Made by a program: the position numbers and the translations under genes. Of a stretch of 25,935 nt of DNA, positions 15,821 to 23,642 are shown in pieces. The notes beneath the pieces are model-generated. The model made no database searches and was not told where the DNA came from. It was given only the letters and a program-made list of their open reading frames with translations. This stretch comes from JBBSUX01 sp038234045 (GTDB taxonomy: Bacteria; Pseudomonadota; Gammaproteobacteria; Burkholderiales; Burkholderiaceae_C): positions 1 to 25,935 of the forward strand of contig JBBSUX010000009.1 in assembly GCA_038234045.1 (NCBI GenBank), in the 5' to 3' direction. Within the stretch, counting starts at the first letter, position 1, and each line of letters opens with the position of its first letter.

Positions 15821-17023
15821 CTACCAACTTGCTTCGCGCTCGGGTGTGGCGCTGATGCGGTGGATCGACAGATCAGCTCCGTCAAACTCCTGCTCGCGCG
15901 TTAGGCGCAAGCCCAGCGTTGCCTTGAGCACGCCATAAACCAGTGTTCCACCGAGTAGCGCCCACGCCACGCCCAGCGCGGTCCCCATCAGCTGCGCTCC
16001 CAGCGACACACCGCCCAAACCGCCCAGCGCGCGGCTGCCGAAGATCCCGGCAGCAATGCCGCCCCAGGTTCCGCACAGGCCGTGCAGCGGCCAGACGCCC
16101 AGCACGTCGTCTATCTTCCAGCGGTTTTGCGTCAGCGTAAACATGGAAACGAACATCGCACCGGCAACCGCGCCCACCACCAAGGCACCGAGCGGGTGCA
16201 TCACGTCGGAGCCTGCGCACACCGCAACCAGCCCGGCGAGCGGGCCGTTGTGCACAAATCCGGGGTCGTTTTTGCCCACGGCCAGTGCAGCCAGCGTGCC
16301 GCCCACCATGGCCATCAGCGAATTAACGGCTACGAGACCCGAGATTTTGAAAAGATGCTGAGCGCTCATCACGTTGAATCCAAACCAGCCGACGATCAGA
16401 ATCCAGGCGCCCAAGGCCAGAAACGGAATGTTGGATGGGGGGTGTGCCGACACACCCCCGTCCTTGCGATAACGGTTGGCACGAGAGCCGAGCAGCAGCA
16501 CCGCAGGCAGGGCAATCCAGCCCCCCATGGCGTGCACCACGACCGAGCCGGCAAAGTCATGAAATTCTGCACCTGTGATTCGCGCGATCCAGGCCTGCAC
16601 GCCAAAATGATTGTTCCAGGCAATGCCCTCGAAAAAAGGGTAAATAAATCCCACGATCACGGCGGTTGCAATCAGTTGGGGCCAGAAGCGTGCGCGTTCG
16701 GCAATCCCGCCCGACACAATCGCTGGAATTGCTGCGGCAAAAGTCAGCAAGAAGAAAAAACGCACGAGATTGAAACCGTGCTGTTGCATCAGATCGTCGG
16801 CCCCGACAAAAAAGTGCGTGCCGTAGGCCACTCCGTAGCCCACCAGGAAATAAGCCACGGTGGAAACCGAAAAATCCACCAGGATCTTGACCAGGGCGTT
16901 TACCTGGTTTTTCTTGCGCACCGTCCCCAGTTCAAGGAAAGCAAAGCCGGCGTGCATGGCCAGCACCATGATGGCCCCCAGCAGAATGAAGAGCGTGTCA
17001 GTGCCCGGGTGGGTGGTATCCAT
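15821..17023 (-). CDS. amt: Ammonium transporter (Amt/MEP family)
   Basis: This is a trimeric inner-membrane ammonium channel subunit of 400 residues with eleven predicted membrane segments. Family marks are AFLELGTVRKKNQVN, GGIAERARFWPQL, FEGIAWNN, the conserved Asp and first pore histidine in FHDFAGSVVVHAMGG, and the second pore histidine in WPLHGLCGTWGGIAAGIFG. The N-terminus begins directly at the first membrane helix with no cleavable signal, and the C-terminal tail after GLRLTREQEFDGADLSIH matches the PII-responsive tail of Amt proteins. No glnK is next to it, so it is an orphan copy. The 310-base region upstream to 17333 holds no gene but carries a sigma-54 promoter, a possible NtrC site and the terminator of the next gene, so expression is probably nitrogen-controlled. 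Confidence 0.93.
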   Translation of the reverse strand: MDTTHPGTDTLFILLGAIMVLAMHAGFAFLELGTVRKKNQVNALVKILVDFSVSTVAYFLVGYGVAYGTHFFVGADDLMQQHGFNLVRFFFLLTFAAAIPAIVSGGIAERARFWPQLIATAVIVGFIYPFFEGIAWNNHFGVQAWIARITGAEFHDFAGSVVVHAMGGWIALPAVLLLGSRANRYRKDGGVSAHPPSNIPFLALGAWILIVGWFGFNVMSAQHLFKISGLVAVNSLMAMVGGTLAALAVGKNDPGFVHNGPLAGLVAVCAGSDVMHPLGALVVGAVAGAMFVSMFTLTQNRWKIDDVLGVWPLHGLCGTWGGIAAGIFGSRALGGLGGVSLGAQLMGTALGVAWALLGGTLVYGVLKATLGLRLTREQEFDGADLSIHRISATPEREASW

Positions 17024-17132
17024 CTTTTTGTCTTTCGGTGTGCGTTTTATGGCGTCCGGCGGCGCATTCAGTGCCCCAGGCGGTGCGCTTTTGGTGCGGA
17101 TACGGGCGCCGAAGCAGCGTCATGCACTCTTG

Positions 17133-17148
17133 AGCAAAAAATGCGCCA
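17133..17148 (-). promoter_or_regulatory. Sigma-54 (-24/-12) promoter for the ammonium transporter
   Basis: Read on the minus strand, TGGCGCATTTTTTGCT matches the RpoN consensus TGGCAC-N5-TTGCW with the GG and GC doublets at exact spacing and a single core mismatch (A to G). The predicted transcript start is near 17122, about 100 bases before the amt ATG at 17023. RpoN control of amt genes is well known. Confidence 0.7.
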
Positions 17149-17176
17149 GCTTGGAGCGCGCTGAGCAGCCTCAACC

Positions 17177-17193
17177 TGCACCTTGGTGAGGCA
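17177..17193 (-). promoter_or_regulatory. Possible NtrC-binding site upstream of amt
   Basis: On the minus strand TGCCTCACCAAGGTGCA resembles the NtrC dyad TGCACC-N5-GGTGCA: the right half is exact and the left half keeps TGC and the C at position six. It is centred about 63 bases upstream of the predicted sigma-54 start, which is closer than usual for an enhancer. The site is supported mainly by its company with the RpoN promoter. Confidence 0.4.
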
Positions 17194-17233
17194 TGCCGCA
17201 CTGTTTATGTGCGTATGCGCACTGCTATGAAGC

Positions 17234-17264
17234 AAAAAAGCCGGCGTTCTTACGAAGCGCCGGC
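17234..17264 (-). terminator. Intrinsic terminator of the histidine phosphatase gene
   Basis: GCCGGCG (17240-17246) and CGCCGGC (17258-17264) form a strong stem, extended by TTC/GAA with one bulged base. On the minus strand the stem is followed by six T residues (the A-run at 17234-17239). It lies about 70 bases after the stop at 17334 and separates that gene from amt. Confidence 0.8.
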
Positions 17265-17333
17265 CTTGCTATCAAGGGGGTGCAGTCAGAGCAGGCTTGT
17301 TGTGAGCGTCAAGTACTGCGGCTCGATCCACTT

Positions 17334-18002
17334 TTACGCGTAGGTATGCCAGTCACGATGCTGGTCGCTGTCCAGATGCGGCAGCGTGTTGAAAGTGAGC
17401 AATGCATGACGTTTTGGATTGAAGGCGAATTCGGTGATGGAACTGTTGCGGATGCGCAGATTGAGCTCGATGGTCGTTTCAGGCGATGTCCCCAGAACGT
17501 GCCCCACGGCAGTGGAAATGGGCCCGCCCGAAGACACGATCAGCACGTTGCCGCTGTGGCGCGAGCGCACATGGTCGAGTGCGGAAGTGACACCTTGCAC
17601 AAAGCTCGGGTAGTCGGGCATCCCGCGTGGGCTGATCACGCCGGCCATCCACTGCGTGAGCGCATCGCGCAAAAGGCGGAAGTGATGACGGTAGAGCTCT
17701 GGCGTGTCGGCTGGCGGCAAGGGGTCAGGATGAATGGCCGTCACCAGTGCCGTGCTGTCGTACTCGTTCAGGCCCGGCCAAGCCAGCGGCTCGTGCTGCC
17801 ATTGCATGCCCTTGGCAATGCCTTGCCAGGTCTCGTCATGCCGGCGCAAGGTCCCGCAAATCGCCGCCTCGAATTGCACGTTCTTGTCCCTGAGATATTC
17901 GCCCAGGCGCAGCGCCTGCTGGTGGCCGAGCGGGCTGAGGCGGTCGTAGTCGTCGGAGCCGAAAGAGGCCTGACCGTGGCGCACGAGATAGAGATTTCCC
18001 AT
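17334..18002 (-). CDS. Histidine phosphatase (phosphoglycerate mutase-like) family protein
   Basis: A 222-residue histidine phosphatase. The catalytic motif LVRHGQA is at residues 6-12 (His9), with the later family positions in RLSPLGHQQALRLGEYL, AAICGTLRRHDET and VLIVSSGGPISTAV, where the usual second catalytic His is replaced by a Gly-Gly-Pro context common in this subfamily. Such cytosolic phosphatases act on various phosphomonoesters; a true dPGM role is unlikely because the key surrounding residues differ. ATG 18002 directly precedes the first strand; no clear ribosome binding site is seen. It is monocistronic, ending in the terminator at 17234-17264, and divergent from the membrane-protein gene with a 237-base spacer in which I see no clear operator. 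Confidence 0.88.
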   Translation of the reverse strand: MGNLYLVRHGQASFGSDDYDRLSPLGHQQALRLGEYLRDKNVQFEAAICGTLRRHDETWQGIAKGMQWQHEPLAWPGLNEYDSTALVTAIHPDPLPPADTPELYRHHFRLLRDALTQWMAGVISPRGMPDYPSFVQGVTSALDHVRSRHSGNVLIVSSGGPISTAVGHVLGTSPETTIELNLRIRNSSITEFAFNPKRHALLTFNTLPHLDSDQHRDWHTYA

Positions 18003-18239
18003 GAGGGGATTTTGTCGACGCAAAGCCGCTTGACGGGTCTCGATAGCGACTGGTTTAGGGTTGGTGCAAGCCAGCAAATGGTGCTTTTCACGACGTTCGA
18101 CGACGGCTCGATCACCAAAAAAAACGGACAAACGCACGAACCTTCCGGACTACAAGCGCTCGGCATCAAGACTTCTACAGCGGAGCACTTGGACAGCACA
18201 CGGTGATCTCTCGATTAATTTCAACGGGAGAGAGCAACT

Positions 18240-19259
18240 ATGGTCACCACTGCCAATCAGGACGACACGCGCATTGATCGCAGTTATGCGGCGCCAGTAC
18301 CCGTCCGGCGTGTTTTCTGGGGCGCAATTTTTGCGGGTGCGGTTGTTGCGATCGTTGTGCAACTGGTGCTGAGTCTTCTTGGCACCGGGATCGGAATGAG
18401 CACGCTTGACCCGTTGCAGCATTCAAGCCCTGACGCATCCACCTTCGGTATCGTCGCGGGATTGTGGTGGGTCTTGACCTCTATCCTTTCGCTCTTTGCG
18501 GGTGGCTGGGTCGCGGGCCATCTGGCAGGCGCTCCCGACAAGGAAGACGCCATGCTCCATGGCCTGGTGACTTGGGGCCTGACCGCCATCGCGACAGTTT
18601 ATTTGCTGAGCTCCATCGTCGGCTCTATCGTCTCTGGTGGCGCGAGCGTGGTTAGCACGGCTGCCACCGCTGCTGGTAGTGCCGTTGCCGCAGCAGCCGG
18701 CCCCGCGGCAAATGCCGCCAAGCAGCAACTTCAAGAATCAGGTATTTCGGTGGATTCGCTCATGGCGCAGGCCAAGCAATTGCTTGAACAAACCGGCAAG
18801 TCGGCCCTACAACCGCAATCAATTCAGAACCAGGCCGATTCGGCCGCAAACAAGCTGACGGCCACCGAAAATACCCAGTCTCCAGACGATCTGCAGGCAA
18901 CCGTGCAACGTATCATCAGCCAAGGCAAGGACACCGTGGACCAAGCCGACCGCGAAGCACTTGTCAATGTGGTGATGGCGCGAACCAGCTTGTCGCGCCC
19001 CGAAGCGGAAGCCCGGGTGAACAACTGGGTCCAGGGCTATGAAAAAGCGCGGGCAACCTTCCAGCAGAAAAAAGCGGAAGCGAAGCAAAAGGCACGTGAG
19101 GTTGCTGATGCGGCTGCCAAGTACTCTGCGCAAGCTGCGTTGGCCGCTGTGTTAGCCCTGGTTTTGGGAGCGCTCGCCGCTGGCTTCGGCGGTTCGCTTG
19201 CGGGGCGCCGTTTTTACAACACGACTGGTGACAACGTCACGGTTGCGCATCGCACCTGA
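18240..19259 (+). CDS. Uncharacterised membrane protein with an amphipathic Ala/Gln-rich middle region
   Basis: This 339-residue protein is of unknown function. Membrane segments are visible at about 22-48 (RVFWGAIFAGAVVAIVVQLVLSLLG), 68-92, 108-130 and 300-323 (an Ala/Leu-rich helix with a Gly-rich end). Between them, residues 133-295 form a long soluble stretch rich in Ala, Gln and Lys with TRP-like spacing that should be largely helical and contains DDLQATVQRIISQGKDTV and ASLSRPEAEARVNNWVQGY. The shape, four helices with GWVAGHLAG after helix 2, resembles proteins loosely annotated PhnA-like or TIGR04086-like in proteobacteria; I do not assign a function. ATG 18240 has GGGAGAGAG nearby upstream. 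The gene stands alone and converges on the PhzF-like gene; the 95-base gap holds an imperfect hairpin (19271-19292) without a T-run. Confidence 0.75.
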   Translation: MVTTANQDDTRIDRSYAAPVPVRRVFWGAIFAGAVVAIVVQLVLSLLGTGIGMSTLDPLQHSSPDASTFGIVAGLWWVLTSILSLFAGGWVAGHLAGAPDKEDAMLHGLVTWGLTAIATVYLLSSIVGSIVSGGASVVSTAATAAGSAVAAAAGPAANAAKQQLQESGISVDSLMAQAKQLLEQTGKSALQPQSIQNQADSAANKLTATENTQSPDDLQATVQRIISQGKDTVDQADREALVNVVMARTSLSRPEAEARVNNWVQGYEKARATFQQKKAEAKQKAREVADAAAKYSAQAALAAVLALVLGALAAGFGGSLAGRRFYNTTGDNVTVAHRT

Positions 19260-19354
19260 TCGTTGACAGTCGCCAACCGTTCTGGTTCGGCGGCACTTGA
19301 CAACAGCGCTGCGTTCAAGGGCGGTTCGATCGAGGTACCTGGCGTCGTGTCGCT

Positions 19355-20263
19355 TTAGAGTGTGACGTGACCTTTTATGCACGGCGTCACATCGCCACCG
19401 ATCCAGGTCACGCTACTTTCCTCCGATGCAGCAACAGCCTCACGTGCCACGTGGATGCGACCCGCCCGTCCCAGGCATTCGCCCTGATGCACTACGTACC
19501 GCGCTGGTGCCATGCCCGCACCGATCAGCCATTGGGCAAGGCTCGCGGCCAGGCTGCCGGTGACAGGGTCTTCGGAAATGCCGACAGGCGCTGCAAAGGC
19601 GCGTACCACCACCGCCTTCGCAGCATCATCTTTTCCGTACGACGCTTCTTCCTCCATAGCTAGTAGCGCCTCTGGAATATGCGCTACAGCCACTTTTAAT
19701 CCAATATTTTTGAGCTTCGCGTGGTCGGGTTCCAAGGCCAGCGCAGTGCTCGCACTGTCGACCAGGAGCGTCAGCCAGACCGGCCCGTTATCGAGCAGCT
19801 GCGCTGCACGTATCTCTTGCGGCTTGAGCCCCAAGGCACGGGCTACCTGCGACAGCAGCGCGGGCTGCGGATCACGGCGTTGAGAGGGTGGCGCGCGAAA
19901 GGCGAGGCGTCCTGGCACAGCCGCGTCTTCACGGATCGACACCAGCCCTGCCGCGCATTGCTGCACCACCATGCCGCGGCGCTGCGGCTTTGCTCCGGTG
20001 GCGAGCCAGGCGTGGCAACTGCCGAGCGTGGGGTGGCCAGCGAACGGTAGCTCGTCGCCTGGCGTGAAGATGCGCACCCGGTAGTCCGCCGACGAATCGG
20101 TGGGCGGCAGCAAAAAGCAGGTTTCCGAAAGATGCGTCCAGCGGGCGAAGCGCTGCATCGTTGCGTCGTCCAAGCCCGTGCTTTCGAGTACCACTGCCAG
20201 CGCATTGCCCATGCCGACCTGCCGGCTGAAGACGTCCACCTGCTGGAAAGGGCGCGTGCTCAT
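19355..20263 (-). CDS. PhzF-family isomerase/epimerase-like protein
   Basis: This 302-residue protein has the PhzF (diaminopimelate epimerase-like) two-lobe fold. Motifs are GMGNALAVVLES, the catalytic Glu in LSETCFLLPP, GDELPFAGHPTLGSCHAWL in lobe one, and SEDPVTGSLAASLAQWL plus GRAGRIHV in lobe two. Family members include PhzF (trans-2,3-dihydro-3-hydroxyanthranilate isomerase) and many enzymes of unknown substrate, so no phenazine pathway is implied. About 15-20 residues near 185-205 (GLKVAVAHIPEALLAMEEE) are encoded by an AT-richer repeat and are extra compared with relatives. It is the last gene of the 24605-19355 group, 56 bases after the glutathione transferase. The start ATG 20263 has a weak AAAGA upstream. 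Confidence 0.87.
   Translation of the reverse strand: MSTRPFQQVDVFSRQVGMGNALAVVLESTGLDDATMQRFARWTHLSETCFLLPPTDSSADYRVRIFTPGDELPFAGHPTLGSCHAWLATGAKPQRRGMVVQQCAAGLVSIREDAAVPGRLAFRAPPSQRRDPQPALLSQVARALGLKPQEIRAAQLLDNGPVWLTLLVDSASTALALEPDHAKLKNIGLKVAVAHIPEALLAMEEEASYGKDDAAKAVVVRAFAAPVGISEDPVTGSLAASLAQWLIGAGMAPARYVVHQGECLGRAGRIHVAREAVAASEESSVTWIGGDVTPCIKGHVTL
19656..19700. repeat. Short interspersed stem-loop repeat, copy B, inside the PhzF-like gene
   Basis: GTAGCGC (19663-19669) and GCGCTAC (19681-19687) flank an 11-base loop; AGCTA lies just outside at 19658-19662 and GCCACTTTTAAT follows the other arm. The layout GCGC-loop-GCGC with AGCT a few bases outside is the same as in copies at 11448 and 24981, read on the opposite strand. 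It is AT-richer than the flanking gene and adds in-frame residues. Confidence 0.55.
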
Positions 20264-20319
20264 GGTTAGGTCTTTCGTTGTGGGCGCCGTTCGCGCTGTT
20301 CGCGTTGTCGCGGCGCGGT

Positions 20320-20949
20320 TCAGCTGAGCGTTTGATCGAGCACGCCCACCGCGCCGCCCCGCGCGCTCACGTTCGCGAACCAGCGTTCCAGGTTGGGCCA
20401 TGAGGGGCGCGTGCGTGGCAGGCCGAACCAGCGGTGCACATCGCAGCCGACCGGAATGTCGGCCATGCTGAACGCGTCTCCGGTGATGAACGGCCGGTCC
20501 GCCAGATGCCGGTCGAGCAGCGCCAGAAGCGGCTCGGTGCGCGCCACCGAATGGGCAATCAGCGCATCGTCGCGTTGCTCGGCAGGTGTTCGGATCAACT
20601 GGATAAACGCATCGCGCCCGGGGGGCGAAAGCGTTGTCTGCTCCCAGTCCATCCACTGCTCTGCACCAAAACGTGCGGGCAGCGCGACCGGGTACAGCGG
20701 CTCGGCCGCGTCGGCGCCATAGGTAGCGCAGAGGTAGCGCACGATGACATTGGATTCCCACAAATGCAGAGCGTCGTCTTCCAGTAGCGGGATCAGGCCG
20801 TTCGGGTTCATGCGCAGGTAGCTTTCCTCCTGCGTCAGGCCGAAGTTGGCGCCGGCATCGATGCGCTGCAGCGTAAGTCCAAGTTCCTGCGCGGCCCACA
20901 CCACCTTTCGCACGTTGATCGAGCTAATGCGTCCCCAGAGTCGAAGCAT
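20320..20949 (-). CDS. Glutathione S-transferase family protein
   Basis: A full-length GST of 209 residues. It has an N-terminal thioredoxin-like domain (about 1-80) with MLRLWGRISSINVRKVVW, NPNGLIPLLED (the cis-Pro) and LWESNVIVRYL (the glutathione gamma-glutamyl contact motif, ES-xx-I), and an all-helical C-terminal domain with DRPFITGDAFSMADIPVG carrying the N-capping box. The Ser in RISSINV is the likely catalytic residue. Substrate unknown. ATG 20949 has AGGAGA eight bases upstream; this ribosome binding site lies inside the last codons of the truncated dehydratase, whose stop is four bases before the ATG, so the genes are translationally linked. Confidence 0.92.
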   Translation of the reverse strand: MLRLWGRISSINVRKVVWAAQELGLTLQRIDAGANFGLTQEESYLRMNPNGLIPLLEDDALHLWESNVIVRYLCATYGADAAEPLYPVALPARFGAEQWMDWEQTTLSPPGRDAFIQLIRTPAEQRDDALIAHSVARTEPLLALLDRHLADRPFITGDAFSMADIPVGCDVHRWFGLPRTRPSWPNLERWFANVSARGGAVGVLDQTLS

Positions 20950-20953
20950 GATG

Positions 20954-21460
20954 TCACTCTCCTGCCGTCAATGCGGCGCTACGTTGCAATGAGCTCGTCG
21001 GGCGAGCAGAACTGGTGGGTTGGCGCATGTCGATCGCGGTGCGCCGCACCTCGGGTGCGGCCTGGAAGTCGTCGCCGTGTTCGATCAGGATTGCGCCGAG
21101 CGCCCGCATTGCGGCGTTCTTCTCGCGCGAGTTGCCGTGTGGTACGACGATGGTGCAGGCCACGCCGTGCTTGCGCGCCGCCCAGCCCAGGCTCTGTCCG
21201 TGGTTGCCGCGCGTGGCGCCGATCACCTCTTTCGGCATTTCGCCGCGCTGCGCCAGCTGGTCGAAATATGTCAGGCCACCACGAATCTTGAAGGCACCGA
21301 CGGGGGTGTGGTTCTCGTGCTTCAGCCAGCACTCGGTACCCAGGCGCTCGCAGAGCAGAGCCCACCGATATTGCGGCGTGGCAGGAAATTCGCGGTACAC
21401 CAGTTCGGCTGCAACTTCGATATCCGCAAGGGTGGGGAGCTGGAGAGCGGAGGATGTCAT
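20954..21460 (-). pseudogene. Truncated PLP-dependent dehydratase (threonine/EutB-type ammonia-lyase), C-terminal half missing
   Basis: This matches the N-terminal half of fold-type II threonine or hydroxyectoine-utilisation (EutB) dehydratases. From ATG 21460: KHENHTPVGAFKIRGGL with the Schiff-base Lys58, RGNHGQSLGWAARKHG (84-99) and VVPHGNSREKNAAMRALGA. Similarity stops abruptly after HGDDFQAA (about residue 135); the last 33 residues, rich in Ser/Thr/Arg, do not resemble the family. The frame ends at 168 residues where relatives have about 310-330, so the glycine-rich phosphate loop and second domain are gone. This suggests an internal deletion or rearrangement. The reading frame stays open to the GST ribosome binding site. 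A GTG at 21469 is an alternative start. Confidence 0.75.
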
Positions 21461-21529
21461 GGCCGGCACTTGGTGGGTTGCGCGAAGACGCGTAGCGAAT
21501 ATTCGGTAAACAGAGTGGAGGGGACTGGA

Positions 21530-22243
21530 TCAGTGCTGCTGATCCCGCGTCGGAGAGGTTGGTGAAAATAGTTCGACATCTCCTCGCGGCGTCGCCAAAC
21601 GCGCCAGCATTTGTGTGACAGGGCCGCTGCGCACCGGGATGGCGCCTAGCCCCACGGCGGCACAGGCCCCCTGCAAGACATCGGCTTGCGGGAGTGCAAG
21701 CTCCAGGCTCTGAAGTTGCACGCCGCTCGGCGGCAGCTGGTCGCAGGGGTGAACATCGCCCCATTGAATCAGCGTGGGTACGCAGCCCTCCATCAGGCGC
21801 TGCCCGTCGCTGCGGACCGTGATCCTCCAGCTTAGAAGCCCACGGGGGGTGGGTCGGCTGGCGCGGATGGCAGGGCCGCAGTCGAGGCCGCGCTGCCGAA
21901 GTGCCGTGCTCGCCGCTGCCACATCGGGCACCGAGGCCACCCAGGCAATCAGCTGCGGCTCATGGGTCGCAACATGGCGCTGCAGTGGCCCGTCATCCAT
22001 ATCGAACCAGCGTCGGGCGCTCACTGGTATTTCCCGGGGTGCTCCGTCATGAATGGCAATGACCTCCAGGTAAGCGCGTGGGTGTGCAGCGCTGGAGACA
22101 TTGAAAAGACGGTTGTGAGTACCCATCAATGGATGCTCGCCGCCTGCTGCTGGCGTCACGCCGAGGCGCTTTTCGCACCATTGGACGCCTGTCCCCAGAT
22201 CCGATGCGAACACCACCAGGTGATCGACGCAGGAAGTTGTCAT
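21530..22243 (-). CDS. VOC-superfamily (glyoxalase-like domain) protein
   Basis: A 237-residue protein with a glyoxalase-like domain of the VOC fold (Glyoxalase_3 type). VDHLVVFASDLGTGVQWCEKRLGVTPAAGG is the first beta-alpha-beta unit, with THNRLFNV and ARAYLEVIAI-like strands (AYLEVIAI, the C-terminal metal-ligand Glu of module one) and a second weaker module ending in DVELFSP. Catalytic activity is not assignable. ATG 22243 was chosen because GGGGAGG lies five bases upstream; the frame extends further up but overlaps the aminotransferase. Its ATG shares bases with the TGA of the preceding aminotransferase (ATGA, 22240-22243), so the two are translationally coupled and probably act on related substrates. 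Confidence 0.85.
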   Translation of the reverse strand: MTTSCVDHLVVFASDLGTGVQWCEKRLGVTPAAGGEHPLMGTHNRLFNVSSAAHPRAYLEVIAIHDGAPREIPVSARRWFDMDDGPLQRHVATHEPQLIAWVASVPDVAAASTALRQRGLDCGPAIRASRPTPRGLLSWRITVRSDGQRLMEGCVPTLIQWGDVHPCDQLPPSGVQLQSLELALPQADVLQGACAAVGLGAIPVRSGPVTQMLARLATPRGDVELFSPTSPTRDQQH

Positions 22244-23538
22244 GCGGGCCTCCCCGCAGAGTACGGCGCGCGTGGGCTGATGCAAGCGTTGAAGCTTGTA
22301 CGCGTCCGCAGACTGCGCACCGCATCGGCCAGCGCGGCAACGCCGGCGTCGATCTGCGCGCTGGTGGCCGTCACGAACGAAAGCCGCAGGGTACGCGGAT
22401 CGCCTCCGCCGGCATAAAACGCCGCGCCCGGCACGAACGCCACACCGCGCTCCACGGCCAGCGGCAGCAGTTCACTGGCGTCCAGGCCTTCGGGTAACCG
22501 CAACCACAGGAACATGCCGCCAGCGGGCTTGTTCCAGCGCATGCCGGCAAAGTCGCCTGCTCCTTCGCACGGAGCTGCTGGCACGCCCTCTTTGCTGCCC
22601 GCGTCGTGGCCCGCGAAATTTCGCACCAGCGCCGCCAGCATTGCGTCGCGCTGTGTGCGGTACAGGTTGCGAATGGTCGGCACATGGCGATCGAGGAAAC
22701 CGTCCTTCATCACCTCGGCCACCACACGCTGGTTAAAGCTCGGGCTGTGCAGATCGGCGGCTTGTTTGGCCAATACCAGCCGCTGGTGAATGGCCGGCGG
22801 CGCAACGACAAAACCAAGCCGCAGCCCCGGCGCGAGCACCTTGGAGAAAGATCCCATGTAGATGCAGTCGTCGGGTGCGCGCGCCGTCATTGGCAATGGC
22901 GGCGGTTCGTCGAACCACAGTTCGCCGTACGGGTTGTCCTCGAGGATTGGCAAGCCGCAATCCTGCGCAGTCTTGCTCACCGCAGCGCGGCGCGCCTCGC
23001 CCAGCGTGCGGCCGGTGGGGTTCTGGAAATTGGGCAGCAGGTAGAGAAAACGCGCCGCACCGTTGGGTCCGCGCGCCTGAGAGCGCAGGTCGGCCGGGTC
23101 GATGCCGTCGGCGTCGTTCGCTACCGGCTGCACCTGCGGCACCATGGGTGCAAAAGCCTGCAGCGCGCCGAGGTAGGTGGGTGTTTCCACCAGGATGCGG
23201 GAGCCTTCGTCGATCAGCACCTTGCCGGCAAGATCCAGCCCCTGTTGCGAGCCGGTGGTGATCAGGATGTTGGCCGGGTCCACTGGCCACGGCAAGCCGG
23301 CAGCCACGGCCTCGCGCAACGCGGGCAGGCCTTCGGTGGCGGCGTATTGCAGCGCGCCAGGGCCGTCGTCGGCCAGCACCTTGCGGCAGGCTTCAGCGAA
23401 CGCCTCCACAGGAAACGTCTGCGGCGACGGCAGGCCGCCGGCAAAGCTGACGATACCCGGCCGCTCGGTGAGTTTGAGCAGGTCGCGAATGGCGGACGAC
23501 GTCATGCTGCGGTTGCGTGCGGCGAGGGTCCAGGTCAT
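22240..23538 (-). CDS. PLP-dependent aminotransferase, class I/II (2-aminoadipate/LysN-like)
   Basis: A fold-type I aminotransferase of 432 residues, of the MocR-like/2-aminoadipate group but without a DNA-binding domain. The sequence shows FAGGLPSPQTFP, QYAATEGLPALREAV, ITTGSQQGLDL, LPNFQNPTG (PLP phosphate/ring contacts, about 169-176), EDNPYGEL (Asp201, Tyr204), SFSKVLAPGLRLGF with Lys233 as Schiff-base lysine, and the C-terminal substrate Arg in RLSFV. Such enzymes act on aromatic, branched or 2-aminoadipate-type amino acids. ATG 23538 has GGAG seven bases upstream. It follows the EamA gene by 104 bases and overlaps the VOC gene. The last 20 or so residues (TSFNACISPRAPYSAGRPA) go beyond the normal end of the domain. 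Confidence 0.92.
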   Translation of the reverse strand: MTWTLAARNRSMTSSAIRDLLKLTERPGIVSFAGGLPSPQTFPVEAFAEACRKVLADDGPGALQYAATEGLPALREAVAAGLPWPVDPANILITTGSQQGLDLAGKVLIDEGSRILVETPTYLGALQAFAPMVPQVQPVANDADGIDPADLRSQARGPNGAARFLYLLPNFQNPTGRTLGEARRAAVSKTAQDCGLPILEDNPYGELWFDEPPPLPMTARAPDDCIYMGSFSKVLAPGLRLGFVVAPPAIHQRLVLAKQAADLHSPSFNQRVVAEVMKDGFLDRHVPTIRNLYRTQRDAMLAALVRNFAGHDAGSKEGVPAAPCEGAGDFAGMRWNKPAGGMFLWLRLPEGLDASELLPLAVERGVAFVPGAAFYAGGGDPRTLRLSFVTATSAQIDAGVAALADAVRSLRTRTSFNACISPRAPYSAGRPA

Positions 23539-23642
23539 GGGTGCGCTCCGGAAAAGGAGAATTGAAGTGCAGTTGGGGAATGGCGGGGTTCAAGGCGAGG
23601 GCGAGGATACGCAGATCGCTGGCTCTTTGCCGTGCGGGCGGC

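Noticed and set aside
16082..17164. 360-codon open frame opposite amt
   Set aside because: Low-complexity His/Arg/Gln-rich product opposite a conserved transporter; no ribosome binding site and no family resemblance.
17209..17222. GTGCG-TATG-CGCAC inverted repeat as a second NtrC site
   Set aside because: Arms have the opposite polarity and spacing from the NtrC consensus.
19355..20263. Phenazine biosynthesis locus
   Set aside because: Only a PhzF-family fold protein is present; none of the other phz genes is in the window and the family is functionally broad.
3204..21460. A beta-hydroxyaspartate cycle (BhcA-like aminotransferase plus EutB/BhcB-like dehydratase)
   Set aside because: The dehydratase is truncated and 12 kb away in another cluster; no aldolase (BhcC) or imine reductase (BhcD) is present.
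22606..23565. 319-codon open frame opposite the aminotransferase gene
   Set aside because: Composition is that of an antisense GC-rich shadow; the opposite strand encodes a clear PLP enzyme.
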